A stretch of 64,000 nucleotides of DNA. Origin: Flavobacterium sp. ENC (GTDB lineage: Bacteria > Bacteroidota > Bacteroidia > Flavobacteriales > Flavobacteriaceae). The DNA lies in assembly GCF_020991415.1 (NCBI RefSeq), contig NZ_JAJMOY010000005.1, forward strand, positions 408,247 to 472,246, given 5' to 3'. The notes beneath the pieces are model-generated. The model worked only from the letters and a program-made list of their open reading frames with translations. It was not told the origin of the DNA and ran no database searches. Below are positions 7,391-14,860 of this stretch, in pieces. A program made the position numbers and the translations under genes. Numbering within the stretch: position 1 is the stretch's first letter; each line of letters starts with the position of its first letter.

Positions 7391-7606
7391 TCAGTTTATT
7401 TTAAAAATTATAAGAAAAGTAAAAACAGGCAGTGCCAAAAATCCTTCCCAAAATATTTCTTCTGATGTACCAATTATATCATTAAAAAACTGAAAAAAAT
7501 AAATACCCAATAAAGCGACATTTGGAACCCCATTCTCATGAAGACCCGGAACGAATAAAAAGGAAATAAGGGCAGTGATTTTTGAAATTTGGATAGCTAC
7601 GGACAT
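7391..7606 (-). CDS. possible small membrane protein
   Basis: This 71-residue ORF has two hydrophobic stretches (ITALISFLFVP near the N-terminus and FLALPVFTFLIIFKI at the C-terminus) and no recognised family. It could be a small inner-membrane protein. The spacer is otherwise empty and no ORF overlaps it, but there is no clear promoter or homology to support it. Confidence 0.35.
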   Translation of the reverse strand: MSVAIQISKITALISFLFVPGLHENGVPNVALLGIYFFQFFNDIIGTSEEIFWEGFLALPVFTFLIIFKIN

Positions 7607-7964
7607 GTTATGTTTGTTTTCTGGTTCGTATTTCGATGAAATTGTATGATGGCAGGGGTGTTTAATAAATTAAAGTTTTTTCTATCTGATGGATATGAAA
7701 ACAAACATAAGACAAAAATATTTCAAAAAAATATATAAGAAAATTAATATAGTTTTTTAATTAAAAAATATTTTGATAAGCAAAAAACTGTAATGTTCAG
7801 TTCTATTAAATATTATAAAAAAATATAAACTTTGCGGTGTGAAGTCGGGAGACTTCGCATAGCAATACGTTTTCTTAAAAACAAAAAACTCCCTAATTTC
7901 TTAAGGAGTTTTCCAGTGCTTCCGTTTTTCAATACACAGACTGCAAAAACACAAGATGCATAAA
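7607..7964. other. AT-rich intergenic region with terminator
   Basis: There is no gene. It is very AT-rich around 7670-7830. The terminator at 7884-7912 ends the SDR operon on the minus strand. Confidence 0.5.
7884..7912 (-). terminator. terminator of the two-SDR operon
   Basis: AAAAACTCC (7884-7892) pairs with GGAGTTTT (7905-7912). On the minus strand the stem runs into a T-rich tract, about 50 bp past the stop codon of the SDR gene. Confidence 0.7.
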
Positions 7965-8735
7965 TTATTTCATTAAGCTGATATTGGTAAGACCACCATC
8001 AGAAAGAATTTCGGTACCTACTATAAAAGACGACTCATCTGAGGCTAAAAATACGGCGGCATGTCCAATGTCAGACGGAAGTCCTTGTCGGCCTACAGGT
8101 GTAATGTCGATCCACATTTGTTTTACCTCATCTAAATGTTCCTCCGGTACAAGTTTTCCGAAAACAGGCGTATCAATAGAACCCGGCGAAAGCGCATTCA
8201 CCCTTATTTTTCGTGGTAATAAATCGAGTGATAACCCTTTGGCGAATGCTATGATTGCGGCTTTTGCTGCGGCATAAATAGCCATACCGGGTGCCGCACG
8301 ATGCGCAGCGCTTGATCCGATTAGTATGATCGATGCACCGTCATTTAAATACGGAAGTGCTTTCTGTACGGTGAAATAGGCACTTTTCAAATTAAGGTTC
8401 ATATAACCATCATAATTTTCTTCTGTGACCTGATCGATGGTACCCAATTGCTGACCGTCGACAACACCTCCTGCATTTACGACCAGGACATCGATTTTTC
8501 CAAATCTGTCGAAGGTCTTTTTGAAGGTGTTTTCAAGATCTTCCATATTCGTGACATCACCGGGAATGCTGATAAAATCTGTCCCCAGGATTTCTACCGC
8601 ACTGTTTAATGTTTTCTCATTTCTACCTGTAATGGTCCCAACGGCTCCTTCGTTTCTGAAGGCTTCCGCAATACCGAATCCGATACCACTATTACCGCCT
8701 GTAACTACTGTTACTTTATTTTTTAGTTTACTCAT
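7965..8735 (-). CDS. short-chain dehydrogenase/reductase (SDR)
   Basis: This is a 256-residue classical SDR. It has TGGNSGIG for cofactor binding, VNAGG, a Ser in LIGSSAAHR and YAAAK as the catalytic Tyr/Lys, then SPGSIDTPVF and a C-terminal SDGG. The NADP or NAD preference and substrate are unknown. It lies 31 bp downstream of another SDR in the same direction, so the two are probably co-transcribed from the promoter facing the HxlR regulator gene. Such HxlR/SDR units often respond to electrophiles or quinones. Confidence 0.88.
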   Translation of the reverse strand: MSKLKNKVTVVTGGNSGIGFGIAEAFRNEGAVGTITGRNEKTLNSAVEILGTDFISIPGDVTNMEDLENTFKKTFDRFGKIDVLVVNAGGVVDGQQLGTIDQVTEENYDGYMNLNLKSAYFTVQKALPYLNDGASIILIGSSAAHRAAPGMAIYAAAKAAIIAFAKGLSLDLLPRKIRVNALSPGSIDTPVFGKLVPEEHLDEVKQMWIDITPVGRQGLPSDIGHAAVFLASDESSFIVGTEILSDGGLTNISLMK

Positions 8736-8766
8736 TTTGCTTTGTTTTAATTTTTACTACTGAAGT

Positions 8767-9522
8767 TTAGATCCCGTAAATCCCTCCCGAAACCGAAATT
8801 TTTTCTCCCGTGATCCAGGCTGCTTCATCAGAGGCCAGAAATACGGCTACTTTTGCGATATCATCCGGCTGACCTGTTCGGCCCAATGGTGTAGTCGCTA
8901 CGAGTTTTGCTTCGAAATCACTGCCGATAAAGCCGGCACTATGCGACCCTTCTGTTTCCACCACACCCGGCAAAATAGAATTGATACGGATGTTTCTGCC
9001 GCTAAATTCTTTCGACAACGAAATCGTAATGGCATCTAAAGCTGCTTTGGTGGCAGAATATACAGCACCTGTTGGCAGCGGTGTGTTACTGGCACCTGAA
9101 CTGATATTGATAATGTTTCCGCCTTTTTCACCAAACAATTTCAAAGCCTCCTGAATAGCAAACAAAGACCCCAAAACATTGGTATTAAATTGTCTGTGGA
9201 AAGATTCCTCCAAAGCCTCTTCGATCGGGGCATATTGATAGATTCCGGCGTTGTTTACCAGAATATCCAATGTTCCGAAAGCACTTTTTGTTGCTTCAAA
9301 CAATTTTGCCACGTCTGCTGCTACGGACACATCGGCCTGTACTGCAATTGCAATTCCGCCGTTATACGTTATCCCTTTTACTACTTTCTCGGCATCTTCT
9401 TTACTGGATGCGTAGTTTACCACCACTTTTGCTCCTTCTGCTGCAAAATATTTTGCTATGGCAGCTCCAATTCCTTTTGAAGCCCCTGTAACTATCGCTA
9501 CTTTGTTATTTAATCTGTTCAT
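8767..9522 (-). CDS. short-chain dehydrogenase/reductase (SDR)
   Basis: This 251-residue SDR has TGASKGIG, NNAG, the ISSGASN Ser region, YSATK and the C-terminal LASDEAAWITGEKISVSGG common to 3-ketoacyl-reductase/glucose-dehydrogenase-like SDRs. It is the first gene of a two-SDR operon. A TACCTTTG -7 box on the minus strand lies about 30 bp upstream (plus-strand 9552-9559). Six GTAAC repeats lie between it and the divergent HxlR gene, which probably controls it. Confidence 0.9.
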   Translation of the reverse strand: MNRLNNKVAIVTGASKGIGAAIAKYFAAEGAKVVVNYASSKEDAEKVVKGITYNGGIAIAVQADVSVAADVAKLFEATKSAFGTLDILVNNAGIYQYAPIEEALEESFHRQFNTNVLGSLFAIQEALKLFGEKGGNIINISSGASNTPLPTGAVYSATKAALDAITISLSKEFSGRNIRINSILPGVVETEGSHSAGFIGSDFEAKLVATTPLGRTGQPDDIAKVAVFLASDEAAWITGEKISVSGGIYGI

Positions 9523-9551
9523 TTTTATGTTTTTTTATAGTATTGCGGATG

Positions 9552-9627
9552 CAAAGGTAGAACAGATTAATTTCTTTTAGTAACTTTGTAACTAAAAGTA
9601 ACAGTAACCTTGAAGTAACAAAGTAAC
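9552..9627. promoter_or_regulatory. divergent promoter region with six GTAAC repeats
   Basis: GTAAC occurs at 9580, 9588, 9598, 9604, 9615 and 9623, all in the same orientation. A minus-strand -7 box TACCTTTG (9552-9559) faces the SDR operon. A plus-strand TAACTTTG (9581-9588) faces the HxlR gene and overlaps the repeats. This is a likely operator for HxlR. Confidence 0.6.
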
Positions 9628-9630
9628 CTA

Positions 9631-9984
9631 ATGGATTGTAACTACCGCGAAAAAGAAAAGCACAAAAAAGAGATGATGGCCGTCCAGGATTCCATGGACG
9701 TGCTGAGTGGAAAATGGAAAATAGCGATTATTTCCTCGATTTGTTATTATAACAAAAGAAGGTTTTCTGACATCCTGAACGATGTCGTTGGCATTTCGAA
9801 CAAAATGCTGAGTAAGGAATTGAAAGAATTAGAAATCAACAAGTTAATTAAAAGAACCGTTTTAGATACCCAGCCGGTAAGCATCGAATATGCCCTTACC
9901 GACCATGGGAAAACCCTGCAAACGATAATCAACAATCTGACCGATTGGGGAATAGCGCACCGAAAAAAAATAACGGAGGAATAA
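9631..9984 (+). CDS. HxlR family transcriptional regulator
   Basis: This 117-residue winged-helix protein has the HxlR pattern: DVLSGKWKIAIISSI, then RRFSDILNDVVGISNKMLSKELKELEINKLI, then the wing PVSIEYALTDHGKTLQ. It is transcribed divergently from the two SDR genes, the usual arrangement for HxlR regulators that sense redox-active or carbonyl compounds. It has an early Cys (MDCNYRE) of the kind that acts as sensor in several HxlR members. The Met at residue 15-16 is an alternative start, which would remove that Cys. Confidence 0.88.
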   Translation: MDCNYREKEKHKKEMMAVQDSMDVLSGKWKIAIISSICYYNKRRFSDILNDVVGISNKMLSKELKELEINKLIKRTVLDTQPVSIEYALTDHGKTLQTIINNLTDWGIAHRKKITEE

Positions 9985-10024
9985 TTTATTTATAAAACTT
10001 CCTGAAGTTTTCAGGAAAGCGACA

Positions 10025-10090
10025 AATTACAGTAAAGTCGAAGACCTGTTTCGTTGAACAGCCTTCGACTTCGCTCAGGGTGACACTTGG
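10025..10090. repeat. CTTCGACTTCGCTCAG intergenic repeat
   Basis: GTCGAAG (10037-10043) and CTTCGAC (10063-10069) are inverted around a short loop, followed by TTCGCTCAGGGTGACA. A related element is at 19781-19852. Confidence 0.55.
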
Positions 10091-10115
10091 TTAAAAAAGT
10101 GACAGTAACTGTTTT

Positions 10116-10307
10116 CTACTTTTCAGATTGATTTTTTGGTTTCCGTACCAGAAAATAAACGGAAGCTACGAAGACAATGATATAAATAACAGCCAGTGCG
10201 GGCTGCTCAAATCTTAGCGTTTTAAAGTCGAATTGCTTAAACAAGGTAACGCCCAAAATGATTGCTACAATCGAAAGCGTAAATGAGAATGTTTTTTTAT
10301 TTTCCAT
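10116..10307 (-). CDS. small membrane protein, hypothetical
   Basis: This 63-residue protein has two clear transmembrane segments (FTLSIVAIILGVTLF and ALAVIYIIVFVASVYFLV) and a basic C-terminal tail (RKPKNQSEK), as expected for a small two-helix inner-membrane protein with its tail inside the cell. I do not recognise the family. It stands alone in a spacer between the HxlR gene and the hydrolase gene. The codon pattern and the clean hydrophobic layout make a real gene likely. Confidence 0.55.
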   Translation of the reverse strand: MENKKTFSFTLSIVAIILGVTLFKQFDFKTLRFEQPALAVIYIIVFVASVYFLVRKPKNQSEK

Positions 10308-10705
10308 ATTTTTTATGTTTAATGAGTATCAAATCATTTCTTATGGTTTGTCTGGCGAATTGCTCTACGGAATGCTACATGTGATTCTTCCTTCCCCAAA
10401 ATGAAAAGTATTGCACCTAACAGGCGCTTTGCTGAAGCGAATATAAGAATTATTTTTACTGCAATTTATGAATTCCCACTCTGATCGCGTTACTTAAACT
10501 ACGGTTCGCCATTATTTCAGGACTGCATCGTAACTACTTTTAAGAATGCAATCATATCAGAAGCATCTGATTTTACAAGTCCGGCAGGGGCGGTAACACT
10601 CCAGTAAATTGCAGGAATATTTTACTATCCACAATTAAGAAAAATACTATATTTGGTTTTCAATTTTTATTGGAATCGATCTTCAAACATTTACAAAAAA
10701 GTATA
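10308..10705. other. intergenic region upstream of the hydrolase
   Basis: I see no gene. A TATATTTG -7 box at 10648-10655 precedes the hydrolase start by 50 bp. Confidence 0.5.
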
Positions 10706-12100
10706 ATGAGAAAAAATATAATACTTGTATTGCTTAGCTGTATTACTTTTTCCGGCATCGCACAGAATATTGCCGGCCACTGGACGGGAACGCTTAAAGT
10801 TCAGTCTGCTCAATTAAAACTAATTTTTCATATCCATAAAACGGAGAGTGGTTATACCGCCACATTGGACAGTCCGGATCAGGGCGCTTTTGGATTACCT
10901 GCCAGCAAAGTGACATTTACTGAACCGACCGTATTAATAGAGGCTGCCAACCTTGGCATAAGCTATATCGGGGAATTAAAAGGAGACCTTATTACAGGTA
11001 CATTTCAGCAGGGTGGCCAGAAATTTAATGTTGATTTATCGCGCAGTGAAGATACGGTTCAGGAAAAAATTAAAAGACCTCAGGAACCTTCCACACCTTA
11101 TCCCTATTATACCGAGGAAGTTACCTTTAAAAACATAAAAGAAGATATTAATTTATCCGGAACGCTGTCACTCCCTAAGAAAGAAGGTGTTTTTCCGGTT
11201 GTGGTCTTGATCAGCGGCAGCGGCCCTCAAAACAGGGATGAAGAAATGTTAGGGCACAAACCCTTCCTTGTACTTTCGGACGATCTCGTTAAAAACGGGA
11301 TAGGCGTATTGCGTTACGATGACCGGGGCGTTGGCAAATCCGGCGGTATCTTTAAAACAGCAACCTCTGCTGATTTTGCTGTTGATGCAGCCTCGGCAGT
11401 TGAATACCTAAAAACTAGAAAAGAAATAAACAAAGCTAAGATCGGATTGATTGGTCACAGCGAAGGCGGACTAATTGCACCTCTGGTAGCGACCGAAACA
11501 AAAGGCGTTTCTTTTATTGTTTTACTGGCAGGACCAGGCTTACAGGGTGACCAGGTACTTTTGACTCAACAGGAACTAATTGCCAGAGCCGACGGAAAAA
11601 GCGATGCTGAAATCCAAAAAAACAGAATCCTCAATGAAAAAGCTTTTGAGATTGTAAAAAAATATACTAATCCTGAGGCATTAAAAACCCAATTGACCGC
11701 CTATATCACCGAAACATCAAAAAATGATCCTGACAAACCTGAAAATGTTTCTCTTCAGGATTATGTGAATGCGCAGGTATCTAAAGTTTCAAGTCCCTGG
11801 ATGGTTAGCTTTTTACGCTATAACCCCGGACCTGTGCTGGAAAAAGTAAAATGCCCCGTTCTGGCACTTAATGGCGAAAAAGATTTGCAGGTAGCGCCCA
11901 AAGAAAATTTGGAGGCGATTAAAAAATCGTTAGCCAAAGGAGGGAATAAAAAAGTTACGATTAAGGAACTTCCTCATCTGAATCACTTATTCCAGGAAAG
12001 CACAACCGGACTTCCAACAGAATATGGAAAAATCGAACAAACCATCTCACCTGTTGCGCTACAGGAAATCACGAAATGGCTGACATTGCAAGTAAAGTAA
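10706..12100 (+). CDS. exported alpha/beta hydrolase (serine esterase/peptidase-like)
   Basis: The protein has 464 residues from MRKNIILVLLSCITFSGIAQ, a clear signal peptide. I prefer this start to the longer frame at 10670, whose extra 12 residues precede the signal. Residues of about 20-110 form a small beta-rich domain (HWTGTLKV...LKLIFHI) often found before such hydrolases. The alpha/beta hydrolase domain follows, with the oxyanion region LISGSGPQNRDE, the nucleophile elbow GHSEGG and a late acid/His pair in NGEKDLQVAP and LPHLNHLFQ. It probably acts in the periplasm on an ester or amide. It is followed closely by the SdpI-like gene. Confidence 0.85.
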   Translation: MRKNIILVLLSCITFSGIAQNIAGHWTGTLKVQSAQLKLIFHIHKTESGYTATLDSPDQGAFGLPASKVTFTEPTVLIEAANLGISYIGELKGDLITGTFQQGGQKFNVDLSRSEDTVQEKIKRPQEPSTPYPYYTEEVTFKNIKEDINLSGTLSLPKKEGVFPVVVLISGSGPQNRDEEMLGHKPFLVLSDDLVKNGIGVLRYDDRGVGKSGGIFKTATSADFAVDAASAVEYLKTRKEINKAKIGLIGHSEGGLIAPLVATETKGVSFIVLLAGPGLQGDQVLLTQQELIARADGKSDAEIQKNRILNEKAFEIVKKYTNPEALKTQLTAYITETSKNDPDKPENVSLQDYVNAQVSKVSSPWMVSFLRYNPGPVLEKVKCPVLALNGEKDLQVAPKENLEAIKKSLAKGGNKKVTIKELPHLNHLFQESTTGLPTEYGKIEQTISPVALQEITKWLTLQVK

Positions 12101-12122
12101 GAAAAAGTTAATACCGTTACTT

Positions 12123-12449
12123 ATGCGTTCAGAATTACTAGTCTCCCTGCTCCTGCTTTTGATTTCAGTACTTTATTATTACTTCCAGCCCAAAAAAATA
12201 AATAATTTTTATGGCTACCGAAGTCGAAAATCAATGAAAAACCTATTGAACTGGCAATATTCGAACAGATTGGCTGCTATTCTGCTGTTTAGAATTTCAC
12301 TCTTTAATCTCCTTCTTTTTTTTATACTTTCAGAAGTATATCAGGAGTTAAATAAAAATTACTTTGGCATATTTTTGATTATTCAGTTTCTGGCAATGTT
12401 TTTTTATATAGAGAAAAAGACGGCTGAAAATGAAAATCAGCAGTTATAA
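12123..12449 (+). CDS. SdpI-like membrane protein
   Basis: This 108-residue protein has three hydrophobic segments and the phrase NNFYGYRSRKSMKNLLNWQYSNRLAA. That matches the conserved GYRT..SM.N...W..A signature of the C-terminal part of SdpI/YhfL-type proteins. SdpI in Bacillus gives immunity to the SDP toxin; most short homologues, including this one, have no toxin partner nearby and no known role. It starts 22 bp after the hydrolase stop and is probably co-transcribed with it. Confidence 0.7.
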   Translation: MRSELLVSLLLLLISVLYYYFQPKKINNFYGYRSRKSMKNLLNWQYSNRLAAILLFRISLFNLLLFFILSEVYQELNKNYFGIFLIIQFLAMFFYIEKKTAENENQQL

Positions 12450-12486
12450 ATCAGATCTGTTTTAAACTATCTTTTAAATTTATAAA

Positions 12487-12933
12487 ATGGAAAACACTGA
12501 ACAAATCTTTGGAGAGTTCCTTATTACAACAGACAAAACAAAACTGGATCTTGTAGCCATTCACGATTTTCTGTCGAAAGATTCGGGCTGGAGCGATAAT
12601 ATTCCATTCGAAAAAGTAAAAACGTCTATCGATAATTCCCTGAATTTTGGGCTTTTCCACAACAGCAAACAAATAGGTTTTGCCAGGGTTATATCTGACT
12701 TTTCTACGATTGCCTACCTTGGAGATATTTATGTTCTGGACGACTATCGCGGACAGGGCCTTTCGAAAAAACTAATGGAAAGTGTTATGACGCATCCCAG
12801 CCTGCAAGGGTTAAGGCGCTGGATTTTACTGACTTCAACCGCGGACTGGTTGTATGAAAAATATGGTTTTACGAAATTACCAAAACCGGAAATTTATATG
12901 GAGCTTTTCAATCCTGACGTTTACAAAAAATAA
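12487..12933 (+). CDS. GNAT family N-acetyltransferase
   Basis: This 148-residue protein has the acetyl-CoA binding motif A as GDIYVLDDYRGQGLSKKLMESV, preceded by strand FARVISDFSTIAYL and followed by WILLTSTADWLYEKYGFTKL. This is the layout of the YitH/ElaA-like small GNATs. It transfers an acetyl group from acetyl-CoA to an unknown amine. It follows the SdpI-like gene by 37 bp and may share its transcript. Confidence 0.87.
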   Translation: MENTEQIFGEFLITTDKTKLDLVAIHDFLSKDSGWSDNIPFEKVKTSIDNSLNFGLFHNSKQIGFARVISDFSTIAYLGDIYVLDDYRGQGLSKKLMESVMTHPSLQGLRRWILLTSTADWLYEKYGFTKLPKPEIYMELFNPDVYKK

Positions 12934-13053
12934 TTAAGAAATAAGGAGAGGACTTTTAACCTGATAAAAACGGAACATTCCATAAATTAAATATAACAGC
13001 ACAAACCATTAAAAATCATACTTTTACTTTCTATTAATTCAAAATTTCGAAAC

Positions 13054-13452
13054 ATGGAACCTAAAATGATATGGGCAAATTTAGCCTCAGACAATCTAAG
13101 AGCTACTTATGAATTCTATACCAAACTGGGATTTGAATCGAACAACAAATACAGTTCGGATGAGAATGCCAGTTTCAACTTTGGCAAAGACAAATTCATT
13201 ATCAATTTCTTTAAAAGATCCAAATTAGAAACAGATATCAACGGCGCAATCGGAAAATGGAAAACACAAAGTGAAGTTATATTTTCCCTTTCTGCCACCA
13301 CCCGGGAAGAAGTAGACAGCTGGCGCGAAAAAGTTCTTGAAGCCGGCGGAAGCGTTTTCTCTGAACCTCAAAACTACGAACAGGGCTATACCTTCTGCTT
13401 TGCGGATCCGGACGGGCATAAGTTTAATGTTTTGTACTGGCCGGGGATGTAG
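13054..13452 (+). CDS. VOC (glyoxalase/bleomycin-resistance fold) protein
   Basis: This 132-residue protein has the pattern of bleomycin-resistance/glyoxalase homologues: IWANLASDNLRATYEFYTKLGFESNNK in the first half, and a second half ending YTFCFADPDGHKFNVLYWPGM. The FADPDGHKFNVLYW ending is typical of PhnB/YaeR-like VOC proteins. It has no signal peptide. It lies in a run of small plus-strand genes. The substrate is unknown. Confidence 0.85.
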   Translation: MEPKMIWANLASDNLRATYEFYTKLGFESNNKYSSDENASFNFGKDKFIINFFKRSKLETDINGAIGKWKTQSEVIFSLSATTREEVDSWREKVLEAGGSVFSEPQNYEQGYTFCFADPDGHKFNVLYWPGM

Positions 13453-13563
13453 TAAACCTTCCTTATTAAAAAAGCCCTTCCTGACTTCTTTTTCAGCAGC
13501 AACAAATTTACTCCTGCTCTGGTTTTTCATCAATTAAACCTTATTTTTGGTGAAAAAACAGCA

Positions 13564-14712
13564 ATGAATAAAATGATATTTTTAAGTATTGTAGCCGCAA
13601 TTGGTATTTCTGTTTCGCTGCTTCTTGCTTTTTTCTTACTGACCGTAAAAACCAGCAATAAACAAGCTAACCGTTTATTTGCCGCTTTTCTTATTTTATC
13701 AGCTATTGATCTCAGCGGTTTTTTCATTTTCGATTTCATCAGCAGCCACTTAAATCTGGAGATTTTCAGGTGGACCACTTCCCTATTGGGCATGCCGTTG
13801 TTTTATCTCTACGTTTTATCGGTTTGTTATACGGATTTTAAGCTAAAACCCAAACATTTACTGCATGCGTTCCCGTTTGTACTGGTTAATTTAATCCTGA
13901 CTCCCCGATTCTATCTGGGCGAGGGAATCGAAAAAAAACGCATTTTTGAGATTGGCAATACCATGCCGGAAATGTATTCTTTTCAGCTTATTGTTGAAAT
14001 TCAGTACCTGTTCTACATCATCAGTGTCTTTCTGATTCTGAAAAAATACAGGGAAATCTATCTTGAAAATTATGCCAGTGCCGGCACTTCGACTTATAAA
14101 TGGCTGATGCAGATGACGATTGTCTTTTTTGCGGCGCATAGCGTTGTGGCGATCAAAAATTTACTGAAATATACCGTCTACAAAGATGTATTTCTTTGGG
14201 CAAATATTTTAGTCGGACTGTTTGCTTTATGCATTACCTGCTGGTTTGTTCTAAAAGCGCTGAATTATCCTGAGCTTTTCAGGGGTATCGATTCCAAATT
14301 AGCACTGGCCAAAGATCTTATTCCGGAGTCTGAAAAGATTTCATCCAAATCTGGAAATAGTCCGGATCCGATTATCACTTCCCAAATCGAAAACTTAAAA
14401 AATTACATGACCGTTCACGAACCTTATCTTGATCCGTCGCTTACCATTCAGCAGCTTTCGAATCAGATTAATATTCCGGTACGGGATTTGTCTGTTTTGA
14501 TCAACCATCATATGAATCAGCATTTTTTTGATTTTGTGAATGAATACCGCATTCAGAAAGCCATGGGGATTTTAAAAAACCAGGCTAAAAAAGATCTTAC
14601 GATTTTGGAAATCTTGTATGAAGTGGGTTTTAATTCAAAATCATCTTTTAATACTTCCTTCAAAAAATATACGGAACTCACTCCGACGGCCTACAGAAAC
14701 AGCTCATTATAA
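13564..14712 (+). CDS. AraC family regulator with N-terminal membrane domain
   Basis: This 382-residue protein has about seven hydrophobic segments in residues 1-235 (for example FLSIVAAIGISVSLLLAFFLL and LVGLFALCITCWFVL). A cytoplasmic AraC-type double HTH follows at about 275-382. The second HTH region is LTILEILYEVGFNSKSSFNTSFKKYTELTPTAYR. Such 7TM-AraC proteins are common in Flavobacteriia and probably sense a signal in or at the membrane. It lies directly upstream of the TonB-dependent receptor gene at 14861, but a strong terminator lies between them; regulation of the receptor is a guess from context. Confidence 0.87.
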   Translation: MNKMIFLSIVAAIGISVSLLLAFFLLTVKTSNKQANRLFAAFLILSAIDLSGFFIFDFISSHLNLEIFRWTTSLLGMPLFYLYVLSVCYTDFKLKPKHLLHAFPFVLVNLILTPRFYLGEGIEKKRIFEIGNTMPEMYSFQLIVEIQYLFYIISVFLILKKYREIYLENYASAGTSTYKWLMQMTIVFFAAHSVVAIKNLLKYTVYKDVFLWANILVGLFALCITCWFVLKALNYPELFRGIDSKLALAKDLIPESEKISSKSGNSPDPIITSQIENLKNYMTVHEPYLDPSLTIQQLSNQINIPVRDLSVLINHHMNQHFFDFVNEYRIQKAMGILKNQAKKDLTILEILYEVGFNSKSSFNTSFKKYTELTPTAYRNSSL

Positions 14713-14744
14713 GCCGTTTGTAAAAAGTCGTACTTCATCCTTAT

Positions 14745-14790
14745 AAAGTCGAACCAATTTCTAAACATGAAATTGGTTCGACTTTTTTTT
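14745..14790 (+). terminator. strong rho-independent terminator
   Basis: AAAGTCGAACCAATTTC (14745-14761) and GAAATTGGTTCGACTTT (14769-14785) form a perfect 17-bp stem with a 7-base loop and a T-run. It separates the AraC gene from the receptor gene. Confidence 0.9.
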
Positions 14791-14860
14791 ATCGGTCGCC
14801 TGTCGAAGATTTCTAAAGCAACTTTGTCTCAAATTAATCACAAGCTTAAAATTAGAAATC

